Assembly: GCA_029237515.1 (NCBI GenBank)
Contig: JARBAV010000309.1
Span: 1-8,284, forward strand
Source: Nitrososphaerales archaeon
Lineage (GTDB): Archaea > Thermoproteota > Nitrososphaeria > Nitrososphaerales > Nitrososphaeraceae
DNA: 8,284 nt
Direction of reading: 5' to 3'
Shown here: in pieces, positions 1-6,289 of the stretch
Layout: every line of letters begins with the position of its first letter
Position numbering within the stretch: position 1 is the first letter of the stretch
Notes under the pieces: generated by a model
Database searches by the model: none
The model's input: the letters and a program-made list of their open reading frames with translations, nothing else
What the model was told of the DNA's origin: nothing
Position numbers and translations under genes: made by a program

Positions 1-1921
1 AAATATCAACATCAAATCCCGTATTTCCGTTTATGGCGAGCTCCGCCAGTGCCACCGCGATGCCACCCCTAGAGCAATCATGAACACACTTCACAACACC
101 GCTAGATATTAGATTAGAAATGGCCAATGCATTCCTCTTGTCCTCTGCTAAGTTGAGCTTCGGAATATTTCCGGTATCAGTCCTGTGGTAGGATAGATAA
201 TATTCTGATCCACCCATCTCTTCTTTAGTGTGACCGACTAAAAATATACTGCATTGTGGGTCCAGTCGGGCTCTGCCTATCTTCTTCAGGTTGTGACCTA
301 TACCTATCGCGCCTACAACTGGTGTTGGTTTTATAGGTAAACCGTTCCTCTCGTTGTAAAAACTCACTTTCCCACCTATCACGGGTAGTCTGAAGAAATC
401 ACAATAGTCCTTAATCGCTGCTACTGCCTGCTGAAACGTCCAAAACACTTGAGGGTTTTCAGGGCTTCCGAACTGCAGATGGTCGACTAGTCCTACAGGG
501 GAAGCACCAGAACAGATCACATTACGAACAGCTTCTGATATACACCCAAGTGTCCCTTGGTATGGGTCGAAATAGCATTGATTACTGTTACCATCCATAG
601 ACATCGCAACATATTTTCCGTTACCTAACCACAGAATTGAAGAGTCGCCTTCTCCTGGCCTCAACACAGTCTTTAGCCCAACTTCAGAATCGTATTGTTC
701 ATAGATCCAGGAACGACTGCAAATGTTAGGCCTATGCAGTAATTCCAGCAAGATTGAGCCAATGTCCTTGGGTGAATCTACTCTAGTAGCATATTTCCTT
801 TTCAAGTAAGAAGGACGTGTCGATTTTCTGTTCAATAGTGGCGCACATGTAACGATATGTGCCGGAATGTCAGCTATTACTTCCGAATTATACCTTATCT
901 TGATCTTCTTGCCGAAAGAAACTTTTCCAATAATAGAATAGCCTATATCGTATTTGGCAAGTATTTTTTCAAGAGATTCTCTATTTTCCTTACCTACAAT
1001 CAAGAGCATTCTTTCTTGAGACTCGGAGATCAAAATTTCTATTGGACTCATTCCTTCTTCTCTGAGTCTTACAAGAGAAAGGTCGACATCGAAGCCCTTC
1101 CCCAGATTGTGGGACGTTTCTGACAAGCAACATGCAAGACCGCCTCCGCCTAAATCCTTCATTGCTCTGATATATCTATTCTTAGTAGCCTCCAAAATTG
1201 CTTCAATGAGTATCTTTTTAAGAAAAGGATCAGGTATCTGGACAGCTGATCTGTTTTCGTGAACTAACCCTGTAGACGCGAACGCCGCTCCATGAATTCC
1301 GTCTCTGCCCGTAGACCCACCTACCAGAAAAAGCAGGTCATCGATGTCCGCGAGATTTGAAATTATTTCATTTGTCTGACTTAGGCCTATACACACTACG
1401 TCAACCAAACAATAATTATTAAACGAAGTATCAAATTCAAGCTCTCCGCCAATTGTAGGAACCCCTATACAGTTACCGTAGTCTGAAATACCCCTTACAA
1501 CGTTTTGGAGAAGCCAACGTGTATGTTGATTTACCTTTGAGTCGGGACCATTAATCTCTCCGAACCGAAGCCCGTTCATAAGTGCCACAGGTCTAGTTCC
1601 CACCGACAAAATGTCTCGAACGACACCACCAACTCCCGTTGCTGCACCTCCGTATGGTTCTATGGCAGAAGGATGGTTATGACTTTCTATACGAACTGTT
1701 AGAACAAGATCATCACCTATTTCAATAAGTCCTGCATCATAGCCACTGTCAATCCCAATTCGAGCTCCTGAAACAGGCAAGCGCGAAATATACTTTTTTG
1801 ATGATTTGTATGAGCAATGCTCAGACCATTCAGCGGCTACCATTTGCAATTCTGTTTCGGTAGGACGCCGGTTCAAAGATTTTTTCAAGTATGAGAATTC
1901 AGCTGTGGTTAGTACACTCAA
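1..1921 (-). CDS. purL: Phosphoribosylformylglycinamidine (FGAM) synthase, large subunit PurL (3' end cut off by the window edge)
   Basis: This is the synthetase subunit of FGAM synthase, which uses ATP and ammonia supplied by PurQ to convert FGAR to FGAM in de novo purine synthesis in the cytoplasm. I translated the minus strand by hand and found 640 codons without a stop, ending in frame at base 1. Visible motifs are WSEHCSYKSSK (residues 32-42, with the family's catalytic His at 35), SHNHPSAIEPYGGAATG (80-96, nucleotide/Mg binding), IGGELEFD (157-164), GRDGIHGAAFAS (205-216), DLGGGGL (256-262) and a second-half HDCSRGGIAVALAE at about 614-627. Archaeal PurL is usually about 700-770 residues, so roughly 60-130 are missing. 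TTG at 1921 is the chosen start: an in-frame TAA lies two codons upstream, and no ATG or GTG lies between it and the conserved N-terminus. It follows purQ by 18 bases, so the two are probably co-transcribed. Identity is very secure; the start is inferred. Confidence 0.96.
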   Translation of the reverse strand, partial: MSVLTTAEFSYLKKSLNRRPTETELQMVAAEWSEHCSYKSSKKYISRLPVSGARIGIDSGYDAGLIEIGDDLVLTVRIESHNHPSAIEPYGGAATGVGGVVRDILSVGTRPVALMNGLRFGEINGPDSKVNQHTRWLLQNVVRGISDYGNCIGVPTIGGELEFDTSFNNYCLVDVVCIGLSQTNEIISNLADIDDLLFLVGGSTGRDGIHGAAFASTGLVHENRSAVQIPDPFLKKILIEAILEATKNRYIRAMKDLGGGGLACCLSETSHNLGKGFDVDLSLVRLREEGMSPIEILISESQERMLLIVGKENRESLEKILAKYDIGYSIIGKVSFGKKIKIRYNSEVIADIPAHIVTCAPLLNRKSTRPSYLKRKYATRVDSPKDIGSILLELLHRPNICSRSWIYEQYDSEVGLKTVLRPGEGDSSILWLGNGKYVAMSMDGNSNQCYFDPYQGTLGCISEAVRNVICSGASPVGLVDHLQFGSPENPQVFWTFQQAVAAIKDYCDFFRLPVIGGKVSFYNERNGLPIKPTPVVGAIGIGHNLKKIGRARLDPQCSIFLVGHTKEEMGGSEYYLSYHRTDTGNIPKLNLAEDKRNALAISNLISSGVVKCVHDCSRGGIAVALAELAINGNTGFDVDI

Positions 1922-1939
1922 TTCTTACATCCCAAACCA

Positions 1940-2635
1940 TTACTTCGTCTGAGTATCACCTAAATGATGCACCAGAGATTGGAAAAACGTTGAACCATCT
2001 ATGTTGTCGGCGACCGGTGACAATACTTTTTCGGAAGCTCTCTCAGGGTGAGGCATCATCCCTACTACATTCCCTTCAGGATTGCATATTGCTGCAATCG
2101 ACTCGAGTGATCCATTTGGATTTTCATTCAAAAAGCTCAACACGATTTGATCCTTTTGCCTTAATTCCTTTATGGTTGGACCATCTGCGACATACCGACC
2201 CTCACCATGGGCGATTGGCATCCTTATTTTTTGATTTTTTCGGAATAATTTTGTAAACGGAGTATGGGTATTCCTAACTTTAGCATCAACCCATTTACAT
2301 ACGAAGCACAAGTGTTCATTTTTCACTAAAGCACCAGGGAGTAAACCAGATTCAATCAATATCTGAAATCCATTACAAATTCCTAATACCGGTACGCCAT
2401 CCCTTGCCATCTTCTTCACTTCAGTTATGACAGGACTATGAGCTGCAATTACGCCAGCTCTTAATCTGTCTCCATAGGAGAACCCTCCAGGAAGTATTAA
2501 CCCTGAAAAACCATCCAAGGTTTGTCTGTTATGCCAAACGTATTCGGCTTCTAGATGCATTACCTCAGACAAAATGTAGAATACGTCTCGATCACAATTT
2601 GTGCCAGGGAATACAATGACACCGATTTTTCTCAT
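1940..2635 (-). CDS. purQ: FGAM synthase, glutamine amidotransferase subunit PurQ
   Basis: PurQ hydrolyses glutamine and passes ammonia to PurL in the FGAR to FGAM step. The 231-residue protein is a class I (triad) glutamine amidotransferase of normal family length. The N-terminus MRKIGVIVFPGTNCDRD is the classic PurQ opening. LPGGFSYGDRLRAG (48-61) forms the oxyanion strand region, LGICNGFQ carries the nucleophile Cys87, and MMPHPERA near the end supplies His196 and Glu198 to complete the triad. The ATG at 2635 matches the family start exactly, and no good Shine-Dalgarno sequence precedes it. A TATA-like element about 35 bases upstream suggests its own promoter with a short leader, which fits the long gap to purS. 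purL follows closely downstream, so purQ-purL is probably an operon. Nothing looks broken. Confidence 0.97.
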   Translation of the reverse strand: MRKIGVIVFPGTNCDRDVFYILSEVMHLEAEYVWHNRQTLDGFSGLILPGGFSYGDRLRAGVIAAHSPVITEVKKMARDGVPVLGICNGFQILIESGLLPGALVKNEHLCFVCKWVDAKVRNTHTPFTKLFRKNQKIRMPIAHGEGRYVADGPTIKELRQKDQIVLSFLNENPNGSLESIAAICNPEGNVVGMMPHPERASEKVLSPVADNIDGSTFFQSLVHHLGDTQTK

Positions 2636-2666
2636 CGTCAGGTTTGTTTATAAGTACCAAGTTACA

Positions 2667-2676
2667 GGTATTTAAT
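2667..2676 (-). promoter_or_regulatory. Probable TATA box for purQ-purL
   Basis: Read on the minus strand this is ATTAAATACC, followed by T. Its centre is about 37 bases upstream of the purQ ATG, so transcription would begin near 2646 and leave a leader of about ten bases. The same 11-mer, ATTAAATACCT, stands upstream of the tRNA-Thr gene, where its spacing is also that of an archaeal promoter. A closer TATA-like stretch at 2646-2655 is too near the purQ start to serve it. Confidence 0.5.
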
Positions 2677-2938
2677 GTGTGCTCCTTCGCATTTTTGCTT
2701 TGGGGTTCCAATCATGCCAACAGGGATTATTTCGGTAATATGGAAGTTGGCTAGGAATAGCGCATAAAGAAGCATCTAATTTCAGGTAGGTAGGTTCCTT
2801 AGAAACTCAGCTGAATAGTTAAAGGTAAAAAACAAGTATAAAGAATGTCTTGGGTTGGAACACGAGCAACCATTTCAAATATTCCTAGTTTTGGGATCAA
2901 TAACTTACCACCTGTATAATATTTCAAATAATTTTAGT

Positions 2939-2944
2939 AAAAAA
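2939..2944 (-). terminator. Possible T-tract terminator after purS
   Basis: Six T residues on the minus strand begin ten bases beyond the purS stop codon, within a wider pyrimidine-rich stretch. Archaeal RNA polymerase can terminate at such T-tracts without a hairpin. The tract may separate purS from purQ-purL transcription, though read-through is possible. Confidence 0.35.
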
Positions 2945-2953
2945 GATAGGCTC

Positions 2954-3241
2954 TCAACTTTTCGAAGATGTAACTGTGACAACGCACTTACTTACGACAG
3001 GATTAAAGAGCCTTAATTCAGTGCATATTCTTAAGACCAATCTCCTGGCTTGTTCTTCAGTTCTTGATCTGACTAGCATATTTATGGTTTTTGAACACCT
3101 TACTGCCTCGACTTCATCATAACCTCCTTTTAGGATCAGATCCTTTAGGATAGTCTCTCCTTCAGGATCGGGGAGATATTTCTTATTTGCTATCGACACC
3201 AGTACTGAGTATTTCTTCTTAGCATTACTTGCCATATTCAT
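2954..3241 (-). CDS. purS: FGAM synthase, small bridging subunit PurS
   Basis: PurS is the small dimeric subunit that holds PurL and PurQ together during FGAM synthesis. The 95-residue product carries the family signature PDPEGETI (24-31), followed by GGYDEVEAVRCSKTI and a C-terminal section with FNPVVSKCVVTVTSS that matches the usual NPVIE-type ending. Typical PurS is about 80-90 residues, so the length fits. The frame is open upstream to an ATG at 3304, but that would add a hydrophobic stretch absent from the family. ATG at 3241 is preferred because GGAG lies seven bases upstream; ATG at 3235 is a third option. It is divergent from tRNA-Thr and is separated from its partner purQ by 318 bases, although all three subunits are required together. 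Confidence 0.93.
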   Translation of the reverse strand: MNMASNAKKKYSVLVSIANKKYLPDPEGETILKDLILKGGYDEVEAVRCSKTINMLVRSRTEEQARRLVLRICTELRLFNPVVSKCVVTVTSSKS

Positions 3242-3248
3242 GTCCGAT

Positions 3249-3252
3249 CTCC
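3249..3252 (-). promoter_or_regulatory. Shine-Dalgarno site that decides the purS start
   Basis: GGAG followed by ATC on the minus strand partly matches the complement of the archaeal 16S rRNA 3' end. It stands seven bases before the ATG at 3241. This favours the 95-residue PurS over the longer frame beginning at 3304. Confidence 0.5.
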
Positions 3253-3307
3253 AGAGGAAAACAATAATTACTCGAAGGAAACAACGGATAATTTTGATGA
3301 ACAACTT

Positions 3308-3317
3308 ATTAAATACC
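3308..3317 (+). promoter_or_regulatory. Probable TATA box for tRNA-Thr
   Basis: ATTAAATACC is centred about 31 bases before the first base of the mature tRNA, as expected for an archaeal promoter with a very short 5' leader. Read on the other strand it is GGTATTTAAT, which could also start purS transcription near 3285, so the element may serve both directions. Confidence 0.5.
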
Positions 3318-3343
3318 TATTGACTAGGTTCAACTAAAGTGCT

Positions 3344-3418
3344 GGTCATGTAGCTCAGCTTGGTTAGAGCGAAGGTTTTGTAAACCTTAGGTCGTGGGTT
3401 CAAGTCCCACCATGACCT
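3344..3418 (+). tRNA. tRNA-Thr, anticodon UGU
   Basis: The 75-base sequence folds as a full cloverleaf. The acceptor stem GGTCATG pairs with CATGACC; the D stem is GCTC/GAGC. The anticodon stem AAGGT/ACCTT encloses the loop TTTGTAA, giving anticodon TGT (reads ACA). A five-base variable loop AGGTC follows, then the T stem GTGGG/CCCAC around TTCAAGT. The internal B-box consensus GGTTCAAGTCC is perfect. Base 73 is T and the first pair is G-C, both usual for archaeal tRNA-Thr. The 3' CCA is not encoded in full, so it must be added by the CCA enzyme. There is no intron. The gene sits between divergent purS and the purC promoter, whose TATA box begins about 33 bases past its end. Confidence 0.97.
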
Positions 3419-3448
3419 CCTCTCATCCAAGATTGCGACTACTGAAAT

Positions 3449-3459
3449 AAGTATAAATT
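3449..3459 (+). promoter_or_regulatory. Probable TATA box for purC
   Basis: AAGTATAAATT contains TATAAA at 3452-3457. Transcription would start near 3478-3481, a few bases before the ATG at 3491. The element overlaps the alternative TTG start at 3458, which therefore could not be within the mRNA made from this promoter. Confidence 0.55.
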
Positions 3460-3490
3460 GGAATGCGGGGTTCTTTTGAGGATAAAAACT

Positions 3491-4330
3491 ATGCGCCTAC
3501 TGCGCGAGGGTAAGGTTAAAGATATTTTCCAACTTGAAAATGGAAATTTGCTATTGAAATTTAGCGACAGAGTTTCAGCATTCGACATAAAATTTGAACA
3601 GAGAATTCCGAATAAAGGAAAGGTATTATGTAAGTTCGCGAACTTCTGGTTTAATAAGTTGGATGTTCCCAGTCATTTCATAGGACTGAGAAAAGAAAAT
3701 GCAATGGAAGTTAGGAAACTTTCGATGATTCCATATGAATTCATCGTTCGAGGTTACTACTATGGATCTATGTTGGAAAGGTATGCCACAGACACCGACT
3801 TCAAATACCTTTTTGGAATGAATTTAACTCTGAAGAAAGGCGAGAAGCTACCTTATCCACTCTTTGAGATAACAACTAAATCCGAAGAGCATGATGTTCC
3901 AGTTACAAGAGATAAAGTTCTAGATTCGGGTATCATTAGTAAGGATACTCTCGGAGAGATTGAAGACACATCAATAGCGATTTACAAAACCATGGGCTCC
4001 GTCGCGAAATCATCAGGCTTCATAATTGCGGATGTCAAGCTTGAATTTGGGTTTGATGAACGCAATGAATTAAACCTGGCGGACTCCATAGGCCCAGATG
4101 AATCTAGAATTTGGCTTGAGAGTGACTACCAACCTGGCCAAACACAAGGAAGCTATGACAAGCAACTTTTACGCGATTGGCTCATTGAAATTGGGTTCAA
4201 GCAAGAAATGCTTCGATTGACCTCGAGAGGAGAATCCCCTAAGCCTCCCAGAATTCCTGAATTTCTAATCAATGAAATTAGCGATCGGTATATCTTTGTA
4301 TACGAAAGAATAACGGGGGAAAATGTATAA
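3491..4330 (+). CDS. purC: SAICAR synthetase (phosphoribosylaminoimidazole-succinocarboxamide synthase)
   Basis: PurC condenses CAIR with aspartate using ATP to form SAICAR, three steps after FGAM in de novo purine synthesis. The 279-residue product shows the family landmarks in order: LLREGKVKDIF (3-13), FSDRVSAFD (24-32), PYEFIVRGYYYGS (81-93), FEITTKSEEHD (125-135), ADVKLEFGFD (180-189), LADSIGPDESRIW (196-208) and a C-terminal YDKQLLRDWL. Bacterial and archaeal single-domain PurC is usually about 230-300 residues, so it is complete. The frame is open from TTG at 3458, but ATG at 3491 gives the normal N-terminus and lies just after a TATA box and a GAGG (3478-3481) nine bases upstream. It belongs to the same pathway as the divergent purS-purQ-purL genes across the tRNA. 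It converges on the DUF371 gene with 29 bases between the stop codons. Confidence 0.96.
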   Translation: MRLLREGKVKDIFQLENGNLLLKFSDRVSAFDIKFEQRIPNKGKVLCKFANFWFNKLDVPSHFIGLRKENAMEVRKLSMIPYEFIVRGYYYGSMLERYATDTDFKYLFGMNLTLKKGEKLPYPLFEITTKSEEHDVPVTRDKVLDSGIISKDTLGEIEDTSIAIYKTMGSVAKSSGFIIADVKLEFGFDERNELNLADSIGPDESRIWLESDYQPGQTQGSYDKQLLRDWLIEIGFKQEMLRLTSRGESPKPPRIPEFLINEISDRYIFVYERITGENV

Positions 4331-4359
4331 TTAATTTGCTTTGATTAATCATGCTCTTA

Positions 4360-4779
4360 CTACTCAATAAATATGTTCAATTTTGCAACTGTGGTAGGGT
4401 CTTGTAGTTTCATTACTAAATCTCTTGGTATATCAGAGGATGCTTTGTCACAAAGCACACACAGGGTTCGAGGGCATACGTAGCTACTTTTTCGGATCAC
4501 TATATCGTGGTTATGCGACAAAGTCAAACGCTGATCTGAGAAACCATGCATCCTAAAGTTCCTCTCACCTATAATAATTTCAAGATTCACCTTCCTCCCA
4601 ATCTCGGACAATTTTGCCTTGAATTCACTATCAAAGTCACTACACGCCTTGCTTGCAGAAACTCCAGCTATACAATCTCCTTTAGTACTTAACGATACCG
4701 CTTTCGTAATTTCTATCGTCTTACTGTGGAGGCACCTAATGTTCCTGTGACCTAAAAAAGTGACACTCTCCTCTTTCAT
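4360..4779 (-). CDS. DUF371 family protein, function unknown
   Basis: I recognise this as DUF371, a small archaeal family without an established function. The product is 139 residues from ATG at 4779, close to the usual length of about 140. Recognisable parts are FLGHRNIRCLHSKTIEITK near the N-terminus, KGDCIAGVSASKAC, a segment HNHDIVIRKSS, and the C-terminal PRTLCVLCDKASSDIPRDLV followed by LQDP. An in-frame ATG at 4806 would add nine residues; I prefer 4779 because family members begin only a few residues before the GH motif and because transcription from the upstream TATA element would begin near 4802. GAGGA precedes 4779 by 12 bases, rather far for a strong site. Cysteines are plentiful (C-x5-C-x2-C in VCPRTLCVLCD), which could be incidental. 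It is divergent from psmA and convergent with purC. No signal peptide or membrane segment is evident. Confidence 0.85.
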   Translation of the reverse strand: MKEESVTFLGHRNIRCLHSKTIEITKAVSLSTKGDCIAGVSASKACSDFDSEFKAKLSEIGRKVNLEIIIGERNFRMHGFSDQRLTLSHNHDIVIRKSSYVCPRTLCVLCDKASSDIPRDLVMKLQDPTTVAKLNIFIE

Positions 4780-4822
4780 AAAACAATTTTTTCCTCGAGT
4801 AGACATATGAGTGACCCAAGGT

Positions 4823-4833
4823 AAATTTAAATT
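4823..4833. promoter_or_regulatory. Palindromic TATA element between DUF371 and psmA
   Basis: AAATTTAAATT contains the perfect palindrome AATTTAAATT (4824-4833). On the plus strand it would place initiation near 4855, giving psmA a leader of about six bases. On the minus strand initiation would fall near 4802, giving DUF371 a leader of roughly 20 bases. One element may therefore act in both directions. No second TATA-like element is obvious in this short gap. Confidence 0.5.
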
Positions 4834-4860
4834 GAACTCATCTAAGTAGATCAGAATGAA

Positions 4861-5598
4861 TTGTTACCAGCAGCAGCGGGATATGATAGAGCTATCACAG
4901 TTTTCTCTCCTGATGGGAGGCTTTACCAGGTAGAATATGCAATAGAGACGGTCAGAAGAGGCACTCTTGCAGTTGGATTGAAGTACAATGGAGGGGTCAT
5001 CCTCGCGGTTGAAGAAAAGACACGGAAATTGCAAATTTCAAATGTTACCCAGAAAATATTTCAAGTAGATGATCACATAGGCGTCGCTGCAGCAGGTTAT
5101 ATTCCGGACGCTAGATCACAGGTGGATCACGCAAGATTTTTTGCCCAGAGTAACAGGTTGATTTACGATGAACCAGTTGATGTCGAGGGTGTCGCAAAGA
5201 ATATTGCCGATATGGCACAACAATTTACACAATATGCTGGTGTAAGGCCTTTTGGTGTTGCTCTAATTTTAGCAGGAGTGGACGAAACTGGTGCATCATT
5301 GTATTTAACTGATCCTAGCGGAACTTATATCGGTTACGATGCTGTGGCAATTGGAGCGGGAAGCGATCAGGTTACAGAATATCTGGAAAAAAGCTATAAG
5401 ATGGACATCAGTCTAGAGGAATGTGGTTCCTTGGCGATTGAATCAATTTATTTGGTTAGCGAAGACAAGAACAGCACCAGAAATATCAAAATGGCTGTTA
5501 TTGACACAAATACAAAGACTATGCGGAAAGTGCTTGATGAAGAACTCGAAAGCTATGCGAAGTTAGCTAAGCAAAGAGATACTGCTAAGGGCCAGTGA
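4861..5598 (+). CDS. psmA: 20S proteasome alpha subunit
   Basis: This subunit forms the outer, gate-bearing rings of the archaeal 20S proteasome and docks the ATPase (PAN or Cdc48-type). The 245-residue protein has the complete alpha signature GYDRAITVFSPDGRLYQVEYA (7-27), including the Tyr8-Asp9-Arg10 gate triplet. Lys65, in QKIFQVDD, lies where Thermoplasma alpha has the Lys66 that binds C-terminal HbYX motifs of activators. QQFTQYAGVRPFGVALILAGVD is the conserved central helix and strand. The length is normal, and the MLPAAAGYDR opening is typical of Thaumarchaeota. TTG at 4861 is the start: in-frame TAA at 4843-4845 lies just upstream with no ATG or GTG between, and the ATG at 4856 is in another frame. 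The leader is nearly absent. The redoxin gene follows after 28 bases, without an evident promoter. Confidence 0.97.
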   Translation: MLPAAAGYDRAITVFSPDGRLYQVEYAIETVRRGTLAVGLKYNGGVILAVEEKTRKLQISNVTQKIFQVDDHIGVAAAGYIPDARSQVDHARFFAQSNRLIYDEPVDVEGVAKNIADMAQQFTQYAGVRPFGVALILAGVDETGASLYLTDPSGTYIGYDAVAIGAGSDQVTEYLEKSYKMDISLEECGSLAIESIYLVSEDKNSTRNIKMAVIDTNTKTMRKVLDEELESYAKLAKQRDTAKGQ

Positions 5599-5626
5599 GT
5601 TCAGTTAGAAATTCTTCGTTACGATC

Positions 5627-6289
5627 TTGGATTCGTTCATTAGGAAAAAAGCGCCGAATTTAAGAATTGGCGAATGGGTTCAAGGAGTACCGACTAATAT
5701 AGATAAAGAACTGGGCAAGGTAATTGTTGTTGAAGTGTTTCAGGTTAACTGTCCCGGGTGTTTCTTGTATGGCATACCTGAGGCTATTGCAGTGTATAAT
5801 AATAGTGACAAGAGCGAGGTAAAAGTGTTGGGAGTTGCTACCGCTTTTGAAGATTATGACAAGAATACCTTGGACAATTTGAAACTACTCCTATCAAAAG
5901 GTGAAGTGATCGGTGAAACATTGCGCGCTCTTCGAATGTACGGCAGACTCGACAACGGAAACAAACTTCCTTATAGCATTCCTCACCCTGTCGCAATGGA
6001 TGCATTAGTAAGAAGACCTGGCGAAGTTCAAGAAAGTCAGATACTAGATTTTCTTGAAGCAAACGTGGACGGTTACCCGACCTACAGTACCAAGGACAAG
6101 CAGATGCTATTTGATCGTGCAAAACACTATCTTTTATCCAAAGAGTTTGCAGCTCTCACTTTCGAGGAGTACAATCTTAGGGGAACACCTTCTACTATTC
6201 TTGTAGATCGGAAAGGCTTGGTACGAGATATTGCCTTTGGTGCCGATGGGGGGCTACAATCCAAAGTCGATTTGTTACTTAAAGAATAG
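5627..6289 (+). CDS. Thioredoxin-fold redoxin (TlpA/peroxiredoxin-like) with a CPGC motif
   Basis: The product is 220 residues with a thioredoxin fold. VIVVEVFQVNCPGCFLYGIPEA (32-53) contains the beta strand and the redox pair Cys42-Pro-Gly-Cys45 at the start of the following helix. RGTPSTILVDRKG (185-197) supplies the cis-proline (Pro188) opposite the active site. A long insert between them, with AFEDYDKNTLDNLKLL and KLPYSIPHPVAMD, resembles thaumarchaeal proteins usually annotated as redoxin or TlpA-family disulfide reductase. No signal peptide is seen, so it is probably cytoplasmic. The substrate is unknown; thiol-disulfide exchange or peroxide reduction are both possible. TTG at 5627 is the only credible start: in-frame TAG at 5606-5608 precedes it, and the first in-frame ATG falls well past the CPGC motif. 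The SPOUT gene begins immediately after the stop, and psmA ends 28 bases before, suggesting co-transcription. Confidence 0.87.
   Translation: MDSFIRKKAPNLRIGEWVQGVPTNIDKELGKVIVVEVFQVNCPGCFLYGIPEAIAVYNNSDKSEVKVLGVATAFEDYDKNTLDNLKLLLSKGEVIGETLRALRMYGRLDNGNKLPYSIPHPVAMDALVRRPGEVQESQILDFLEANVDGYPTYSTKDKQMLFDRAKHYLLSKEFAALTFEEYNLRGTPSTILVDRKGLVRDIAFGADGGLQSKVDLLLKE

Larger units (their letters stand above)
2636..2953. other. Unusually long purS-purQ intergenic region (318 bases)
   Basis: No recognised gene lies here. On the minus strand it contains a six-T tract just after purS (2944-2939), a second six-T tract at 2832-2827, and a TATA-like element serving purQ (2676-2667). The 10-mer ATTTCAAATA occurs at 2872-2881 and 2921-2930. 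AGGT is repeated three times in tandem at 2784-2795. GGTTG and CAACC (2853-2857 and 2867-2871) could pair around a nine-base loop. Two tiny reading frames are open: 42 codons on the minus strand (2927-2799, TTG start; inner ATG at 2873) and 30 codons on the plus strand (2675-2767, ATG start). Neither resembles a protein I know. They may be chance, so they are treated as leads only. A small RNA is an equally possible reading. Confidence 0.5.

Noticed and set aside
857..1123. 88-codon plus-strand reading frame
   Set aside because: It lies fully antisense to purL and has no recognisable protein features, so it is a shadow frame.
1..1921. Possible frameshifted or decayed purL, since no ATG-initiated frame covers this region
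   Set aside because: Hand translation from TTG at 1921 gives 640 uninterrupted codons with all expected PurL motifs in one frame. The gene is only cut by the window edge.
1891..2256. 121-codon plus-strand reading frame
   Set aside because: It is antisense to the purQ 3' half and the purL start, both secure genes, and the translation resembles no family.
3294..3300. TTGATGA as a C box of a C/D box guide RNA
   Set aside because: No D box (CTGA) at suitable spacing and no C'/D' pair nearby; the stretch overlaps the purS upstream region.
3242..3304. 21-residue N-terminal extension of PurS from ATG 3304
   Set aside because: The extension is absent from the family, and GGAG at good spacing supports the ATG at 3241.
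3458..3490. Upstream TTG start for purC
   Set aside because: It overlaps the TATA box, and the family N-terminus begins at ATG 3491.
4331..4359. ATTAAT...ATTAAT inverted repeat between convergent purC and DUF371 as a bidirectional terminator
   Set aside because: The arms are only six A/T pairs and each is self-palindromic. There is no T-tract, so support is too weak.
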